Positions 37,101 to 51,996 of a DNA stretch of 64,000 bases are shown piece by piece. Source of the DNA: Bombardia bombarda (Eukaryota; Ascomycota; Sordariomycetes; Sordariales; Lasiosphaeriaceae); the NCBI GenBank assembly GCA_030512295.1, contig JAULSR010000004.1, positions 248,001 through 312,000 of the forward strand. Reading direction: 5' to 3'. The notes under the pieces are model-generated. The model was not told the DNA's origin. It saw only the letters and a list, made by a program, of their open reading frames with translations, and did no database searches. Positions within the stretch are counted from its first letter, which is position 1. Each line of letters opens with the position of its first letter. Position numbers and translations under genes: made by a program.

Positions 37101-37769
37101 GCTGCTGACAAGCTGTTATCGAGGCTTTCTTTCGTTCTGCCTTAACCATTTCAAGTTCCGCGACCCGGTCGTCGACACCGAACTTGACTTGCATGCACAG
37201 CAACAATCAACCTTACCAGGACCAGTACCGAACCTGAAATCCCACCCATCATCATACCTGGCTCGCCTGGTACTAACATGTGGCTCGGGCAAACACAAGC
37301 ACGCCGCCGCCTTCTGGTCTTCGTCTCTTCGATTGGTGACCGTCCGTGTGGAGGTTACATATTCCTCCTCCCCCTGCCTGGTCTGATCCCGCCTGCCGGC
37401 GCAGCGGCGCGCGCGCGAGGCTGTCATAATTAAGCGAAGCCAAAGCGACCTCATTGAACCCCAAGTTTGAACCAAGAGACCCTAAAACCAAACTGGCCAC
37501 CCGCTAGCCCAGACTTTGCTCAGCTGGGGGCGGCTATTGCTTGCTGCTTGCTGCTTGCTGCTGCTGCTTGTGCTGCTGCTGAGCCTCTCCGTTGTCGTCC
37601 GTGTGTCCATCGTCATTCTTCCTCTTTGCAAAGAAAAAAAAATCATAGCTGGGTTGCTGCTCTATTGTCTGACTGCGACAACGCGCCTTGGTGTGCTTTG
37701 AGGCTTCCGTCCTCCCCCCCGCACCCCCGCCCTCCCGCTCCCGACGGCCGCATTGCTGCCAGCAGAGAG
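34126..37769. other. Gene-poor intergenic region
   Basis: No gene recognised in 3.6 kb. It contains a G10 run at about 34605, an A15 run at 35396-35410, an AT-rich segment around 35020-35080 and TAGGTA motifs at about 34451, 34713, 34770, 35139 and 35181. The final 250 bases are rich in CTG/CTTGCTG repeats and probably include the leader of the permease gene. Confidence 0.45.
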
Positions 37770-40179
37770 ATGCAGGAGCCCGAGATCTTTGAGCAGCCGG
37801 TACGGTCCAAGGATCCAGACGTCCTAGTCGCGGGCGAGGAAAACACGTACCATACCGGCTACACGGGCTTTCAGACCCAAGCAACAGACGAGTTATCTTT
37901 GGACGGCTATCACGACTTTGTGTTCCCCGAAGGTTAGTTAGCCAAGACACTTTTCTAATCAGCAATTCGTTGTTGCACTCTCGGTTCCTTGTGACGACTC
38001 TGGCGTGGCATCGAACCTCACTTTCTAGCGCTCCGATGATGACGGTATGGCTTTGAAGACAGGAAGCTGGGAACATGGTCGACCGCATTCCTTATCATCA
38101 ACCGGGTGGTGGGCGCCGGTATATACTCGACCCCGGCCCAGATCATCCAATACACCAATAGTGTCGGCGCGACCTTATTATTCTGGGTCCTCGGGGGATA
38201 ATGACTTTCTGGTGAGCCAAGATTCTAGTACTATCCCCCGTATGTCGCGACGTAGCCTTGACTAACTTTCATCAAGCGGGTATGATTTTGACAGCCCCTT
38301 ATCGATGCGAAGCCACGGACGGTTCTCATACTGACTTTTTTGGTGAAGACTATTTGTCTATCTGGAATTCGGCACTGCTCTTCCTCGCTCAGGTGGTGAG
38401 AAGGTTTATGTGAGTGCTTGCTGCCTTCTATCGCACTCACGACTGAGCATGTATCTGATAACAAGCGTTTCGTCCTCAGCTTGAGCGGGTATATCAAAAA
38501 CCACGGTATTTGGCGACCTGCATTTTTGCCGGTTAGTTCATATCATCTCTGGAGAGACGGTCAATTGCTTACCCCTGACCAGTTCAGTTCGTTCTCTTTG
38601 CCATATCAACTGGCAACTCGATTAGTTTTAGCAGCTACCTGCTAAGAGCTGCAACCGATAACCAAGACCCTCAGAGTGGCAGCTGGCTGAACAGGGGGAT
38701 CGCAGTTGCGGCTATATCTTGTAGGTCGAACTGGAAACCGCTAAGGGATGTCATGGCAAGCGTTGTCTAACCGGTCTAGTTGTCTGCTTGATCCACGCCT
38801 TCACTCCGCGGTTAGGGATATGGCTCAGCAATGGTCTGGGGGCCTTCAAGCTTGTCCTCCTTAGCCTCGTCGTCTGCACCGGCTTTGCAGCTCTATCCGG
38901 GAAGATGGTGCATGTGTCTCCCAAAAACTTCTCCAGCTTCAGCGGGCCAGGCAACGCAAACGATGGGACCGAGACCTCTGCTGGGACAACGGCGGGATAC
39001 GCCCTTGCGCTCTCCCAGGTTTTATACTCGTTCAGCGGTTGGGAAAACGCCAACTATGTAGGCGGCTCGGACGGTGATTGTGGGGTGACAGAATGAACTC
39101 TGCAGTACTGACTGGGTGACAGGTCTTAACCGAAGTTCGAGATGCGCCGAGGACGTTGCGGAAAGCAGCGCCGATAGCCATCGCAGCGGTGACAGTCTTA
39201 TACGTTCTGGCCAATATTGCATATGTGAGTTCGAAAGCCCATATTTTTATCTCCAGTACTGATGCAAGATCAGTTTGCCGCCATGTCGAAAAGTGAAATC
39301 GCAAATTCAAAGGTCGTCGTCGCGGCCGATTTCTTCCAGAATGTAAGTCGTCGAGCAGAAGAGAATGGAAGCTTCATAGGGCTGCGGCTAAGTCGGACAA
39401 AATCTAGGTCTGGGGAAACAGCGTTTTCGTAAGGCGAGTATTGCCATTGTTCATCGCTCTGTCGGCGCTGGGTAACGTATTCGCCCAATCCTTCGCCATG
39501 CCGCGAGTGAAGCAGGAGCTCGCAAAGGAAGGGATTCTGCCCTTCTCCCGCTTCTGGGCCAGCGACTGGCCGAAACACGCGCCCACGGGGGCCATCTTCC
39601 TCCACTGGATCTTCACGACGGCCCTGATCCTGGGGTCGCAGACGTCGGACGTGTACACCTTTGTCACCAACATCTTCATATACAGCGGGAACTGGATCAA
39701 GTTCTTCCTCGGCATCGGGCTGCTGTATCTCAACTTCACGCCGTCCGAGAGATGGGCCGAGCAGCGCACCACGTTCCGCAGCTCACCGGTGCTGACGCTG
39801 TTCTGGATCGTGTCGCTGCTCTATGTGCTGGCGGCGCCCTTTGTGCCCAACAACTTCCTGGCGAAGGTGCCGTTTTATGTGGTGCCGGCGCTGGGCACCA
39901 GTCTGCTCGCCATCGGCACCGCCTACTGGCTCGTCTGGGCCAAGGTGCTTCCGGCCTTTGGCTTCCACATTCAGCACGAGATTGTGCAGATGCCCGATGG
40001 CAGTGAGCGTGTCAAGTACAAGGTGAGTTGGCTGGTTTCTTGCGTGGGTGGTGGTTCTTGGATGAGAATGGAAAGTCCGAGAACCCTTTTTACGACTTTT
40101 GTGTCTAATATGGAATGTGCAGCGAGTAAAACCCAAGAGAAAGAGGTCACAACGGCAGCAACGACAGTCAGTGTGGTGA
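37770..40179 (+). CDS. APC-superfamily amino-acid permease (LAT/Mup1-like) with a predicted 3-nt micro-exon
   Basis: Plasma-membrane amino-acid transporter. Exons: 37770-37932, 38059-38211, 38277-38279, 38349-38409, 38480-38531, 38583-38720, 38780-39057, 39123-39224, 39274-39342, 39408-40022, 40123-40179. A polar N-terminus precedes about 12 helices. Helix 1 carries INRVVGAGIYSTPAQII (family consensus G-[TA]-G-I). Later motifs are VYLEFGTALPRSGGEKVY, KPRYLATCIF, LYSFSGWENANYVLTEVRDAPRTL and ALSALGNVFAQSFAMPRVKQ. The tail is short and basic. One base is missing in the G5 run at 38193-38197: the frame stops at TAA just after, while one extra G continues to GGIMTF. With that G and the CGG micro-exon the product is 563 residues and reads MTFCGLFVYLEFG. 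Intron 1 uses an AAG acceptor at 38058, less certain than the others. The substrate cannot be told from sequence. Confidence 0.85.
38277..38279 (+). other. Predicted 3-nt micro-exon (CGG) of the permease gene
   Basis: The upstream exon ends in TG and the downstream one starts with A, so direct joining creates a TGA stop. Inserting CGG gives TGC GGA (Cys-Gly), as expected in this helix. The flanking introns would be 65 nt (GTGAGC...TTGACTAAC...AAG) and 69 nt (GTATGA...ATACTGAC...AAG), both normal for this window, whereas a single 137-nt intron would be long for it. Confidence 0.65.
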
Positions 40180-41296
40180 GATGGAAGGTGCAACTGACGC
40201 CGACATGGCGCCACATGGGCGGGTGGTGGAGCATCGGACAGCTCTACATATAGCTTTCTCTATTAATTCGGAATTTATGATTTACAACCCAGCAGCGGGC
40301 ATTCGTTCGACGGATGATGACATCAGAATGCAAACAATCATCCCGTCTGGTCAAAGAGCCGGCGGCATTGTTTATGGCACAATTGCGGGATGCATGCGGC
40401 TCCTGCCCATTTACTGATTGCTTGTCTACCTAGTCTAGCCGACAGAGGCATGTAGGTACGGTTGCCCTCAAAGCAAAATAATTGGTTTACTTACTCGGCA
40501 TCAGCGCATCTCAAGGTCGTGTTACTGTTGCACAGAGTCCGGTAAAATCATCGCAGCCTGGCATATATCGCCAACTTCCATGCCATAAAGGACGGACCTT
40601 CCTAGTTTGGCGGGAGAACGTGCAGCGGGACGATGACGGGACTTGCTTGTTAGGACGATGAAAGAAGTGGTAGGCCAAGATAGTAGGTAGGTACCCAGAG
40701 ACGGGGTCGAAACACAATAGTAACATTTTACCACGATAAAGACGGCCTCATCAGCTTTCCGAATCCATCCCCCTCTCTTTTCTCTTCCGTGAGTTCTGCC
40801 GTGACAAACAGTTTGGCAGATGCCGAGCTGCCGCAGCCTGGGGAGGGTTAAGTTACCTAGGTAAGGGTGAGGTGGTCGGCATGGGAGGGAGGTGGGGCAG
40901 CCGTTCAGCTACCTCGAGGTAGGTGGCTGGTCTGGTGGAGGAGGATCTGGAGCGGAGCAGCCCCTGGAACAGGCCAAATATCCTCACCGAAAGTCGCTAA
41001 TCGATCTCGGGAGTCGGCCTGGAAACCTGGGCCTTGCCTTCTACGAATGTTCCGTGAGTGCTTCGTACTGTACACAGTAACGTGCAATACACGACGGGAC
41101 CTCCCTTACCACATCGGAAACTTTTAATGTCGAACCTTGGAGTCTGGTGAGGCATGACCATGCCCATGCTCGTCCTTGCTCGTGCTGTCGCTGCACCATC
41201 CACCACCACCACCACCACCCGACGACTGTTCTAGTTCGAGCTTCGAGCCGCCCGCGCGCCGCTGCTGCCGCTGCCGCTGCCCCTGTGCCCTAACCA
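40180..41296. other. Intergenic region and PIK1 promoter
   Basis: No gene seen. TAGGTA motifs cluster at 40684-40700, 40856 and 40918. A CCA repeat (41198-41219) and CTG/CCG-rich sequence precede the PIK1 start. Confidence 0.5.
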
Positions 41297-44819
<3,523 letters not shown>

Positions 44820-47800
44820 CTATATGGGGGTGTTCTCTTTCCCTCTCTGGGAGTGGTGTATTCATTCATCCGTTTAATATGATGAATAGGACTGTGTGTG
44901 TCGTGAGAAGAGAGAAGAGAGAGAGGAGAGGAAATAGGGGATGATGAACATAGGACTCTGTGGTGAATCTGTTTGGAAACACTTTGTGACAATGGGAACA
45001 ACAATGTACTGCAGATATCTAGATAGACGCGGGAAGGATAGTATGAAGGGGGGGGAGGCGGGCTGATTGGGCTTTTTAGCATGTTGAGTTGAGTGCATCT
45101 GGGCGGTGTTTTGGGCGCGATAGATCAGGGCGGGGAGGCTGGCAAGCTGGCAGTTGTTGGCTACTTACCTACCTTAGGTAGTCTCTTGTTTGTTCTTTTT
45201 CAGAATTGAGCTGCCGTGTTTGAGCCAGAGATCAAATCTTGAAGCCGTGGACTTGTTGATTCAGAATCATACTAGACAGACACGAAGATTAAACAAGGAG
45301 ACAATATAGAGGCAAAGAAGAAGGCAGCGAGTGCCGCATCGTGACTTCCTCGCACAAATCATCATAACGATCATCATCGTCGTCATCGCTTGGCCGCTCG
45401 CCCATCGCTCTTTCCCAGGTTCGCTTTCAGCCCAAGCTTTGCTCTCTCTGTCTCTCCGCCCCCTCTATCTACCTGATGTATTTCCCTCTTTATTTCTCGT
45501 CTGATAGTAATTTGATCCAGTGTGGTCTGAGATTTCGGGAAAGGGGTAGGGGATGCAGAAGGACGCGCAACAGAGGGCAGCGCGCCCGAAGAATCAGATG
45601 TTTTCTACAGAAGCCAGAGAACGTCAGCGGTCTGGAGACGCCCGGTACGAGAGGGAACTTGATCATGGTAGGTTATTGTTGTCTTTTGCCAGGTGGCACA
45701 AAGAGAAGGCTAGTGCAGGCAGTTGCATCCTCAAAATAGGGGCTAGGCAACAAGAACATCCGATCTCACTCATGCAGCCTTGGACGCCCGAGACCTTGTA
45801 TCGGCAGCATCAGAAACTGCGGGTTAAAAAACTGCGGGTGCCCTCGAGAAAAGCAGCCGATTGTGAGACGCTGTGTGCAGCCCAAAATGGCGGCGACCGG
45901 CTTGAGCCGGAGCATGGTGACGACGGCCACGAGCGAGTACGAGCACGACGACGGCGAGTATGACGAGAACTGGTGTGGTGTGGAGGGAGGTGGTGAAGCT
46001 AGCCAGCCTCAGGCGCAAAATGGAAACGCCGCAGATGGAAGAGGCGCATGCTCGTCGGTTTGACACACCATCATGCACAATACCCGGGGAGGCCCCAGAT
46101 CGGCAGCCCCAATGCTGCAGTGCCGCTCCCGCAGTGCGTGGTGGCCCCCATCCCGTATGTACATACACCATCCCGTACACCCCCTTGAGCCGCGACAACA
46201 ACCACAGGAACGAACGACGACTGCCGATCTTGAGGCCTTCTTGGATCAGCTCGACGACGATGAGGCTGGTGCGGTCGAAAATAGAGACCCAGCCAGTTAC
46301 ACCAGGAACGAGGTGAAGTCGGGCGTCGACTCACAAACCCAAACATTTATTATCACCCCACGATGGTGTACATCCTGATCGCCGCGGCATGCTCTGAGGC
46401 TTCTACAATGGACTGAGATAAGCAGCAGCCCCGATGCATTTCACCATGTGTGGGGTGTAGTGTAGATCGGTGAATATAAGGCGACGTGGTGTATCATTGC
46501 TCTTCCACATGGAAGGTCGAGGCCAGGAGAGAGCTGGCTGAAAAAAACAGAAAGAGAAAGAAAGAAAGTCCCGATGGAAACCCCCTTCTTTCCTTCAGCT
46601 CTCGCCCGACTAGAAAGGAAGCCGCGAGAGCATGGGGCAATACATACTTGGCAACCAACTTGTCTCCCGTGTCATCTCTGTATACGTATCTTCATGGTAG
46701 GTACCTACCTAGCTACCCAGGTATGACACACACACACTCACATATACGACGCGAAACTCCCAGCCGGCGAGGCTCGAGGCTGAGGCTACCTACCTTACCA
46801 TAGGTAGCAATCAAGCAGGGCACACGGACTTGTCTCCCGATTTGACGGATGGGACAGCACGTAGTGGTGCGCCTCTTCTTTTGTTTTTGTTTTTTCTTCT
46901 CTCAGCTCTTGGTTTAATTCGCTCACACCATAAGATTTTGAACTGAATGCCACCTCCATCCATCCCATCTCTCACCGTTCGCCCTGCTGGAGCTGTGATG
47001 GTTGTCGTCAACGTGACTGACCCACCACTTATACGTAACTAGTAGTAATAGTCATGACAAACTGCTGCTGTCTGGTCCTTTAGTTATTGAGCCGCACAGC
47101 GTAGATCTATACGGGGTTGTTAGATGGAAGGATGGAGGAGGAGAGGGGGGCGGGGGTGGAACGGCTCTGGACAAGTCAGGCTGTGATGGTGTGGTGTACT
47201 GGGCTGGATTAGGTTCGCTTGGGTCCCAGAGTGTTGCTTTGTTTTTCGCATGCTTGCTACTGGGCTGTGGAAAAAATGAATGTGTACTATCCATGTTTTA
47301 ATTGGTGAGGGATGTAGGAAGCTGAGTGTTTGCGCAATCTGCCCATAGAGATTTATATTTCTACAAGAGCATGTAGGTGATTGATTTACTTACTATTGAA
47401 CTGTTGTTGTCAGTATGTCGTAAGGCATATAAACATGCTTATTCTCTTGTGATTAGTTATTTGAGTCTCTATCGTCTAAAAATTTAAATGACCCTCACAG
47501 GCGTCCCTTCACCACAATCATCGTGATAAATTTGATGTGTGAGCTATTATTCTAGTTTAAACCACGTTGAAAGATAATATATCGTAAATTTGATCTGGCA
47601 CGCTGTTTTTGTGAAGTATACCGTGATCTAAGAAATATTCATCCTATAGAAGAAAGGAACAAATGAAAAGGGGTGATCTCTAAAATAACAGACATGGCTT
47701 ACTTGAGTTCCATTCTAGCCAATGTAAAAAGGAGAACACGACAAGTGTAGATATTCCATACGAAATCCAATCTTTGTATCGAATCCGACTGCTACTAAAA

Positions 47801-48008
47801 GAAAAGACTTGAAACCCTAAAACAGCATAGTGAAATAATAAGATGAATCCAAAGCCTTCCTCTGGCCTTTTGTCAACTATTACCCTAGAAAACGAAGTAC
47901 CACACATCAACCCAAGCTATCCCCAGAAAGGACAGACAGACTAACTTACTATTCCTTGGCTCACTACCCAGTTAACCCTGGTAAGGGTGCACCCCCGAAA
48001 CCATGAAG
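44820..48008. other. Gene-poor intergenic region ending in an AT-rich island
   Basis: No gene recognised in 3.2 kb. A GA-rich tract is at 44905-44935, TAGGTA/TACCTA motifs at 45163-45182, 46697-46725 and 46788-46805. From about 47290 to 47800 the sequence is clearly richer in A/T than the rest of the window. Confidence 0.45.
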
Positions 48009-49867
48009 TTATTCGTGAGCGGCAGCGGAGGCGGTGGTGGCGGGTTGCATCTGAAACCTACCACCACTTCCTGCTCCTCCTCCTCCTCCTCCACCACCAC
48101 TGACGTCCTGCATACCCATATCCATACCCGCACCTGCACCCATAAACGACATCGGTCTGGTCACTCTAAACACGGGCAGCCTCCCACCACTACTATTGCC
48201 ACCACGTAACGACTGCCCATGAGGATTCATCTGCGGTTTCAGCGAATCACTCTCGACATCGACCACAAACGTGGGCACGGCCTTACTACCAGCAACTATA
48301 GACTTCACTAGCCGCTTTAAATCATCGCCCATATACCCGCTAATATCATATTCCTTGCCGTCTGTATTGACGCTACGGACAAAGGCGCGCATTTCCCTCA
48401 TGAACTGGCGCGATCCGTCGAAGCGGGGGATGTTTGAAAAAGCGGTGGTGTTGAGGAGGATATTGCTGCGCACAAACGCTAGAGCGAGCCACTCGATCCC
48501 GCTGGCTATCAGGTTGCGGACCGGCTCGGAGATAAGATGCTGGCCGTGGCCACGCCATCGAACGAAGAGGTAGATGAACTGGTGCTCTTGGTACAAAACT
48601 GAGGCTGATGTTGATGCTGATCCGGCGGAGGGTGATAGGGATTGTAGTTGTTCTAACCTAGAGAAATCCCTGGGCGTTTGAGGATAGGGGGCATTCCCGG
48701 GGTTGGTGTTGGACAGGCGGTGTATCTGCTCATGAGGGCGAGGCATGAATCCCCCAAGGGGAGGAGGTGGATGATGCTGTCGCTGATGTTGCTGCTGATG
48801 TTGCTGTGGTGAGCATTCGGCCTCGGACGGCGAGGGGGATGCGATAGTAGGAGGTTGATAGGATGACGACGATGGCGCTGATTTAGAAGCAGGACCGTGC
48901 TGGTCATTGCTATTGCTATGAGAGTTGTTGATCGATGGCATAGGGTGGTTCTCGCTCACACCCGATGATCCGAGCTTGTGAAGCTGGGATGGTGGCAGAG
49001 GACAAGGCTCGGGGGCTGTCCAATATAGGACCCCTGGCGGGCCGCGAGAAGGATTGGCGTGTTTGCGTGCGCGCATCGGTGCGTAGTGGTTATGGATGGT
49101 CTCATTGACACGGTCACCGATGTAGTCTTCCGCTGAGCTAAGTGAAGAGGCACGGGAGCGGGATGGCGATCTCGAGGGCGAACGTGATCGCGACCGGGGC
49201 CGTGGAATCCACCCCTTCTTATTGTGTCCCCGGGGCGCAGTAGCCTTGGGTGGATTTCTTGAGGCCGCTCTACGGGTGTGATCACCGTGGTGGCGGTTGT
49301 GGTGGCGTCGCTGTGTCGTCTGGTGGGCGGAGCTGACCAAGACGATCTCGTTGCCTGACAACGACTCACAGACCAAGCCTGCCTCCATAGTCACGGTGGA
49401 CGATGCAGAGCCCGAGAAGGCAGAGTCATTATCGTTCCCGTGGTTGGCACCATCCCCACCACCCTCACCATTATTGACCGCCTTGGTAACCTTGTGTGGC
49501 TTGATGTCCCGCTTTCTCAGGATCGGCACTATCTCGAAGCCATTGGCAGTGATGTAGTTATGAACAGCCTCGGCAGATTTGACATGAAGATCTTGTAAGG
49601 CCTCTGATAGCGTACAAGCCGATTCGGACAAAAGGGCCTCTCGTTGGCCATCCTCGGTCTTGAGCACAATGGCCTTAAAGCCTCCCCGAGGCTCCTTGGC
49701 CACGATCAAGGAGAGGACGGCATCTGGGCGACTGAAGAACTTGCAGTTCTCTGCAATAAGGCGAGGTGTCAGTCACAGTAGTAAGTACCAGCAAGTATGA
49801 CGGGGCCACAGAATTCAAACTCACCAATAACCTGGGAGGTCCAGTATGCGGTTTGGGGGAACGCCAT
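48009..49867 (-). CDS. Conserved fungal protein of unknown function, RS- and Gly-rich
   Basis: Exon 1 (49867-49825) encodes MAFPQTAYWTSQVI and joins across a 74-nt intron (GTGAGT...TTGCAG, phase 1) to exon 2 (49750-48009), giving 594 residues. Residues 1-80 look folded (ENCKFFSRPDAVLSLIVAKE, then SESACTLSEALQDLHVKSAE and YITANGFEIVPILRK). A long disordered middle follows, with an Arg-Ser dipeptide block (RPRSRSRSPSRSPSRSRAS) and Gln/His/Pro-rich runs. A second folded block is at about 385-500 (YQEHQFIYLFVRWRGHGQHL, IASGIEWLALAFVRSNILL, FMREMRAFVRSVNTDG). The tail is poly-Gly. The RS block is like that of some RNA-processing proteins, but no RRM or other RNA-binding domain is visible. Function not assigned. 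Confidence 0.82.
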
Positions 49868-49992
49868 TTCGAACGGCTTGGTCGTGTGCGTAAAAAGGGT
49901 CTGAGCAAGAGGACTAGGATGGGCCAAAGGCACTAGCATTTGGGCATGGAGCTGGATTACTCTTGTGTGAACCGGGCAAGCTTTATTGACTA

Positions 49993-50027
49993 GAGATGAG
50001 GGACCAGAGATGAGGGACCAGAGATGG
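49993..50027. repeat. 14-bp tandem repeat, about 2.4 copies
   Basis: The unit gagatgagggacca occurs twice perfectly with a partial third copy, about 130 bp upstream of the start codon of the minus-strand gene ending at 48009. Confidence 0.9.
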
Positions 50028-50812
50028 GGACGGGTGCACATATTTGTACCCGGCCAGCAAGCAGCCTCTTGGGTTGTTGTTGTTGTTATTGTTTGATAAC
50101 AGATGTGTGAGGTAGCTACCCAGCTGCAGGGAGGGGGGTGCAGGTGGTGTATGTGTGTGTATGGGCGTGGTGAGTGCCTCACGGCAAGCAGAAAAGTGAG
50201 GCTGCAGGATGGGTAGTCCAGGGATGGTATAGGTACCTGGATCCCCTTCTCCTCCTGCGACCTCCCCCACTAGGTAGGTAAAGATGGCGGAGGCCAATCC
50301 ATTGCCGTGGGAGGGTGGGCGTAGGACATGCAGCGATGTGATGTTTTGGGAAATGCGAGTGGGGGTGGGCAATGAGGACGAGGACGAGGACGAGGACGAG
50401 GAGGAAACCTAACGACGAGGAGGGAGGAAGGAGGAACGCGCCTTCCTTTGCCCGACCATGGTGACGATGACGGCGTCAGCACCTGGTCCATCCACCATTG
50501 TACCTGCCTGACGTTGAATGTTCTGCCGTGCTGTCCACCGGTCTCGCGTCCATCGGTTCGACGTCGTACGTTTCTCGACACAAGCACACCCCAAAAGTGC
50601 AAGAGCGACTTATTAGCTGTTCGCCCATGACCACCCGCCCGTCTTACCTACGGCAGCCAGCCCGCCAGAAGACCGGCAACCTACATAACATATCCCATTG
50701 TACAGCCAGCTCGCGCCACCTCATCGAGCTAACAAAGTCGTTGCATGTCTCGCTTCTCGTAGGTTGTTTCCCTCTGCCTGCCTGTTTGTGTGAGGGAGCA
50801 AGGCTGCTTTTG

Positions 50813-50860
50813 CTACCTAGGCTGGTAGGTAAGGTAGGTACCTAGGTAGGCACCTTGGCT
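50813..50860. repeat. Dense cluster of TAGGTA/TACCTA motifs
   Basis: Five TAGGTA/TACCTA-type hexamers overlap in under 50 bp, including the palindrome TACCTAGGTA. It is the densest example of a motif seen in many intergenic regions of this window. Confidence 0.75.
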
Positions 50861-51652
50861 TCTTCGTGCATGCATCGCACCTTGTGGACAGTGAAGCAAC
50901 CCCTGTTGTAGGTGTAGGTGTAGGTGTATCATATCCATGTATGCATGTACAATGGAACTGATGCATGACAGTGCCGTAACGGCATGAAGACAAGACAGGA
51001 GGGGACCAATGGCTGACCGATGTCTGCTCAACACTGACCAGGGGAAGTCAGTGCGGTTCAGTCTTCTTGACTGGACCTCTGGTGACTGGACGGGCCTAGA
51101 GACATCCATTAGATGTTTGACATGCTGGCAGCCCAGATCGCAGCCACCTAGTAAAAGAAAACAAGAAGAAAAGAAAAAAAGAAAAAAAGAAAACAAGAAG
51201 GATACGGAAAGGGAAAACCCCAGCAGCCAGGGAGCTGGCAAGCAGCCAAGCAAAGGTAACAAAGCATCATGCAGGTAACAAACACAAACACCAAAGAAAC
51301 CACACGACAGGAAGCAAGCAAAAAAACAGGACGAATAGAAGACCACAAATCAGTCCTGTTGTCCAACCATCAAAACCCCGAACAGCAGTACTTACACAGA
51401 ATAACTGCCACGAAGCCAAGCCCACGCTTCCCACCTAGGACCTGGGGCAACACTAACTGTTTGCTTTCCCAGACACACACACACACCCGTCCTCAAGTTA
51501 GTAATTAGTTGGAAGGACCACCACCACCGGGCGTGTTTAGTACACACACACGCACGCGCGTCTTTACTGGCGAAGTACTAGAACGAACATTGAACCAGTC
51601 CGACATGCAGTCAAGTGATGCAGCCCGCCCCGAACCTGAGCAAACAGACTTT

Positions 51653-51653
<1 letters not shown>

Positions 51654-51688
<35 letters not shown>
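51654..51688. repeat. 35-nt homopolymer T tract
   Basis: Thirty-five uninterrupted T on the plus strand. It lies about 310 bp beyond the NUP82 stop codon. Confidence 0.95.
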
Positions 51689-51689
<1 letters not shown>

Positions 51690-51996
51690 TTGCAAAAGTG
51701 CCGTACCGAAACAACACAACCAACTCAGCACATCGCACCTCTCGTATCGTTGCTTCTTTCTTCTTTTCTGTTTTCGCTCGTTCGCTTGCTCGACTCACAC
51801 CCACGTAGATAGTGTCCTTGTACGGTCGGTCGGTCCCCCTCTCAAGAATTTTGCATTGTAGCTACAATATCTAGGCAGCTCCCAGCTGGACTAACTGCAC
51901 CTGCCTGCCTGCCTGCTCGATTGACTTGACTGATTGTGTCCATCACATTCCCCACAACACTCCCAAACACCCGCTCAACCCAGTATCTATCATACC

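Larger units (their letters stand above)
49868..51996. other. Intergenic region with several simple repeats
   Basis: No gene recognised in 2.1 kb. It holds a 14-bp tandem repeat, GAC/GAG repeats (50370-50402), a TAGGTA cluster, an A/G-rich stretch (51150-51210) and a 35-nt T tract. Confidence 0.5.

Noticed and set aside
38212..38348. A single 137-nt intron in the permease gene
   Set aside because: It joins TG to A and makes a TGA stop, and it is twice the length of neighbouring introns; the two-intron model restores the motif.
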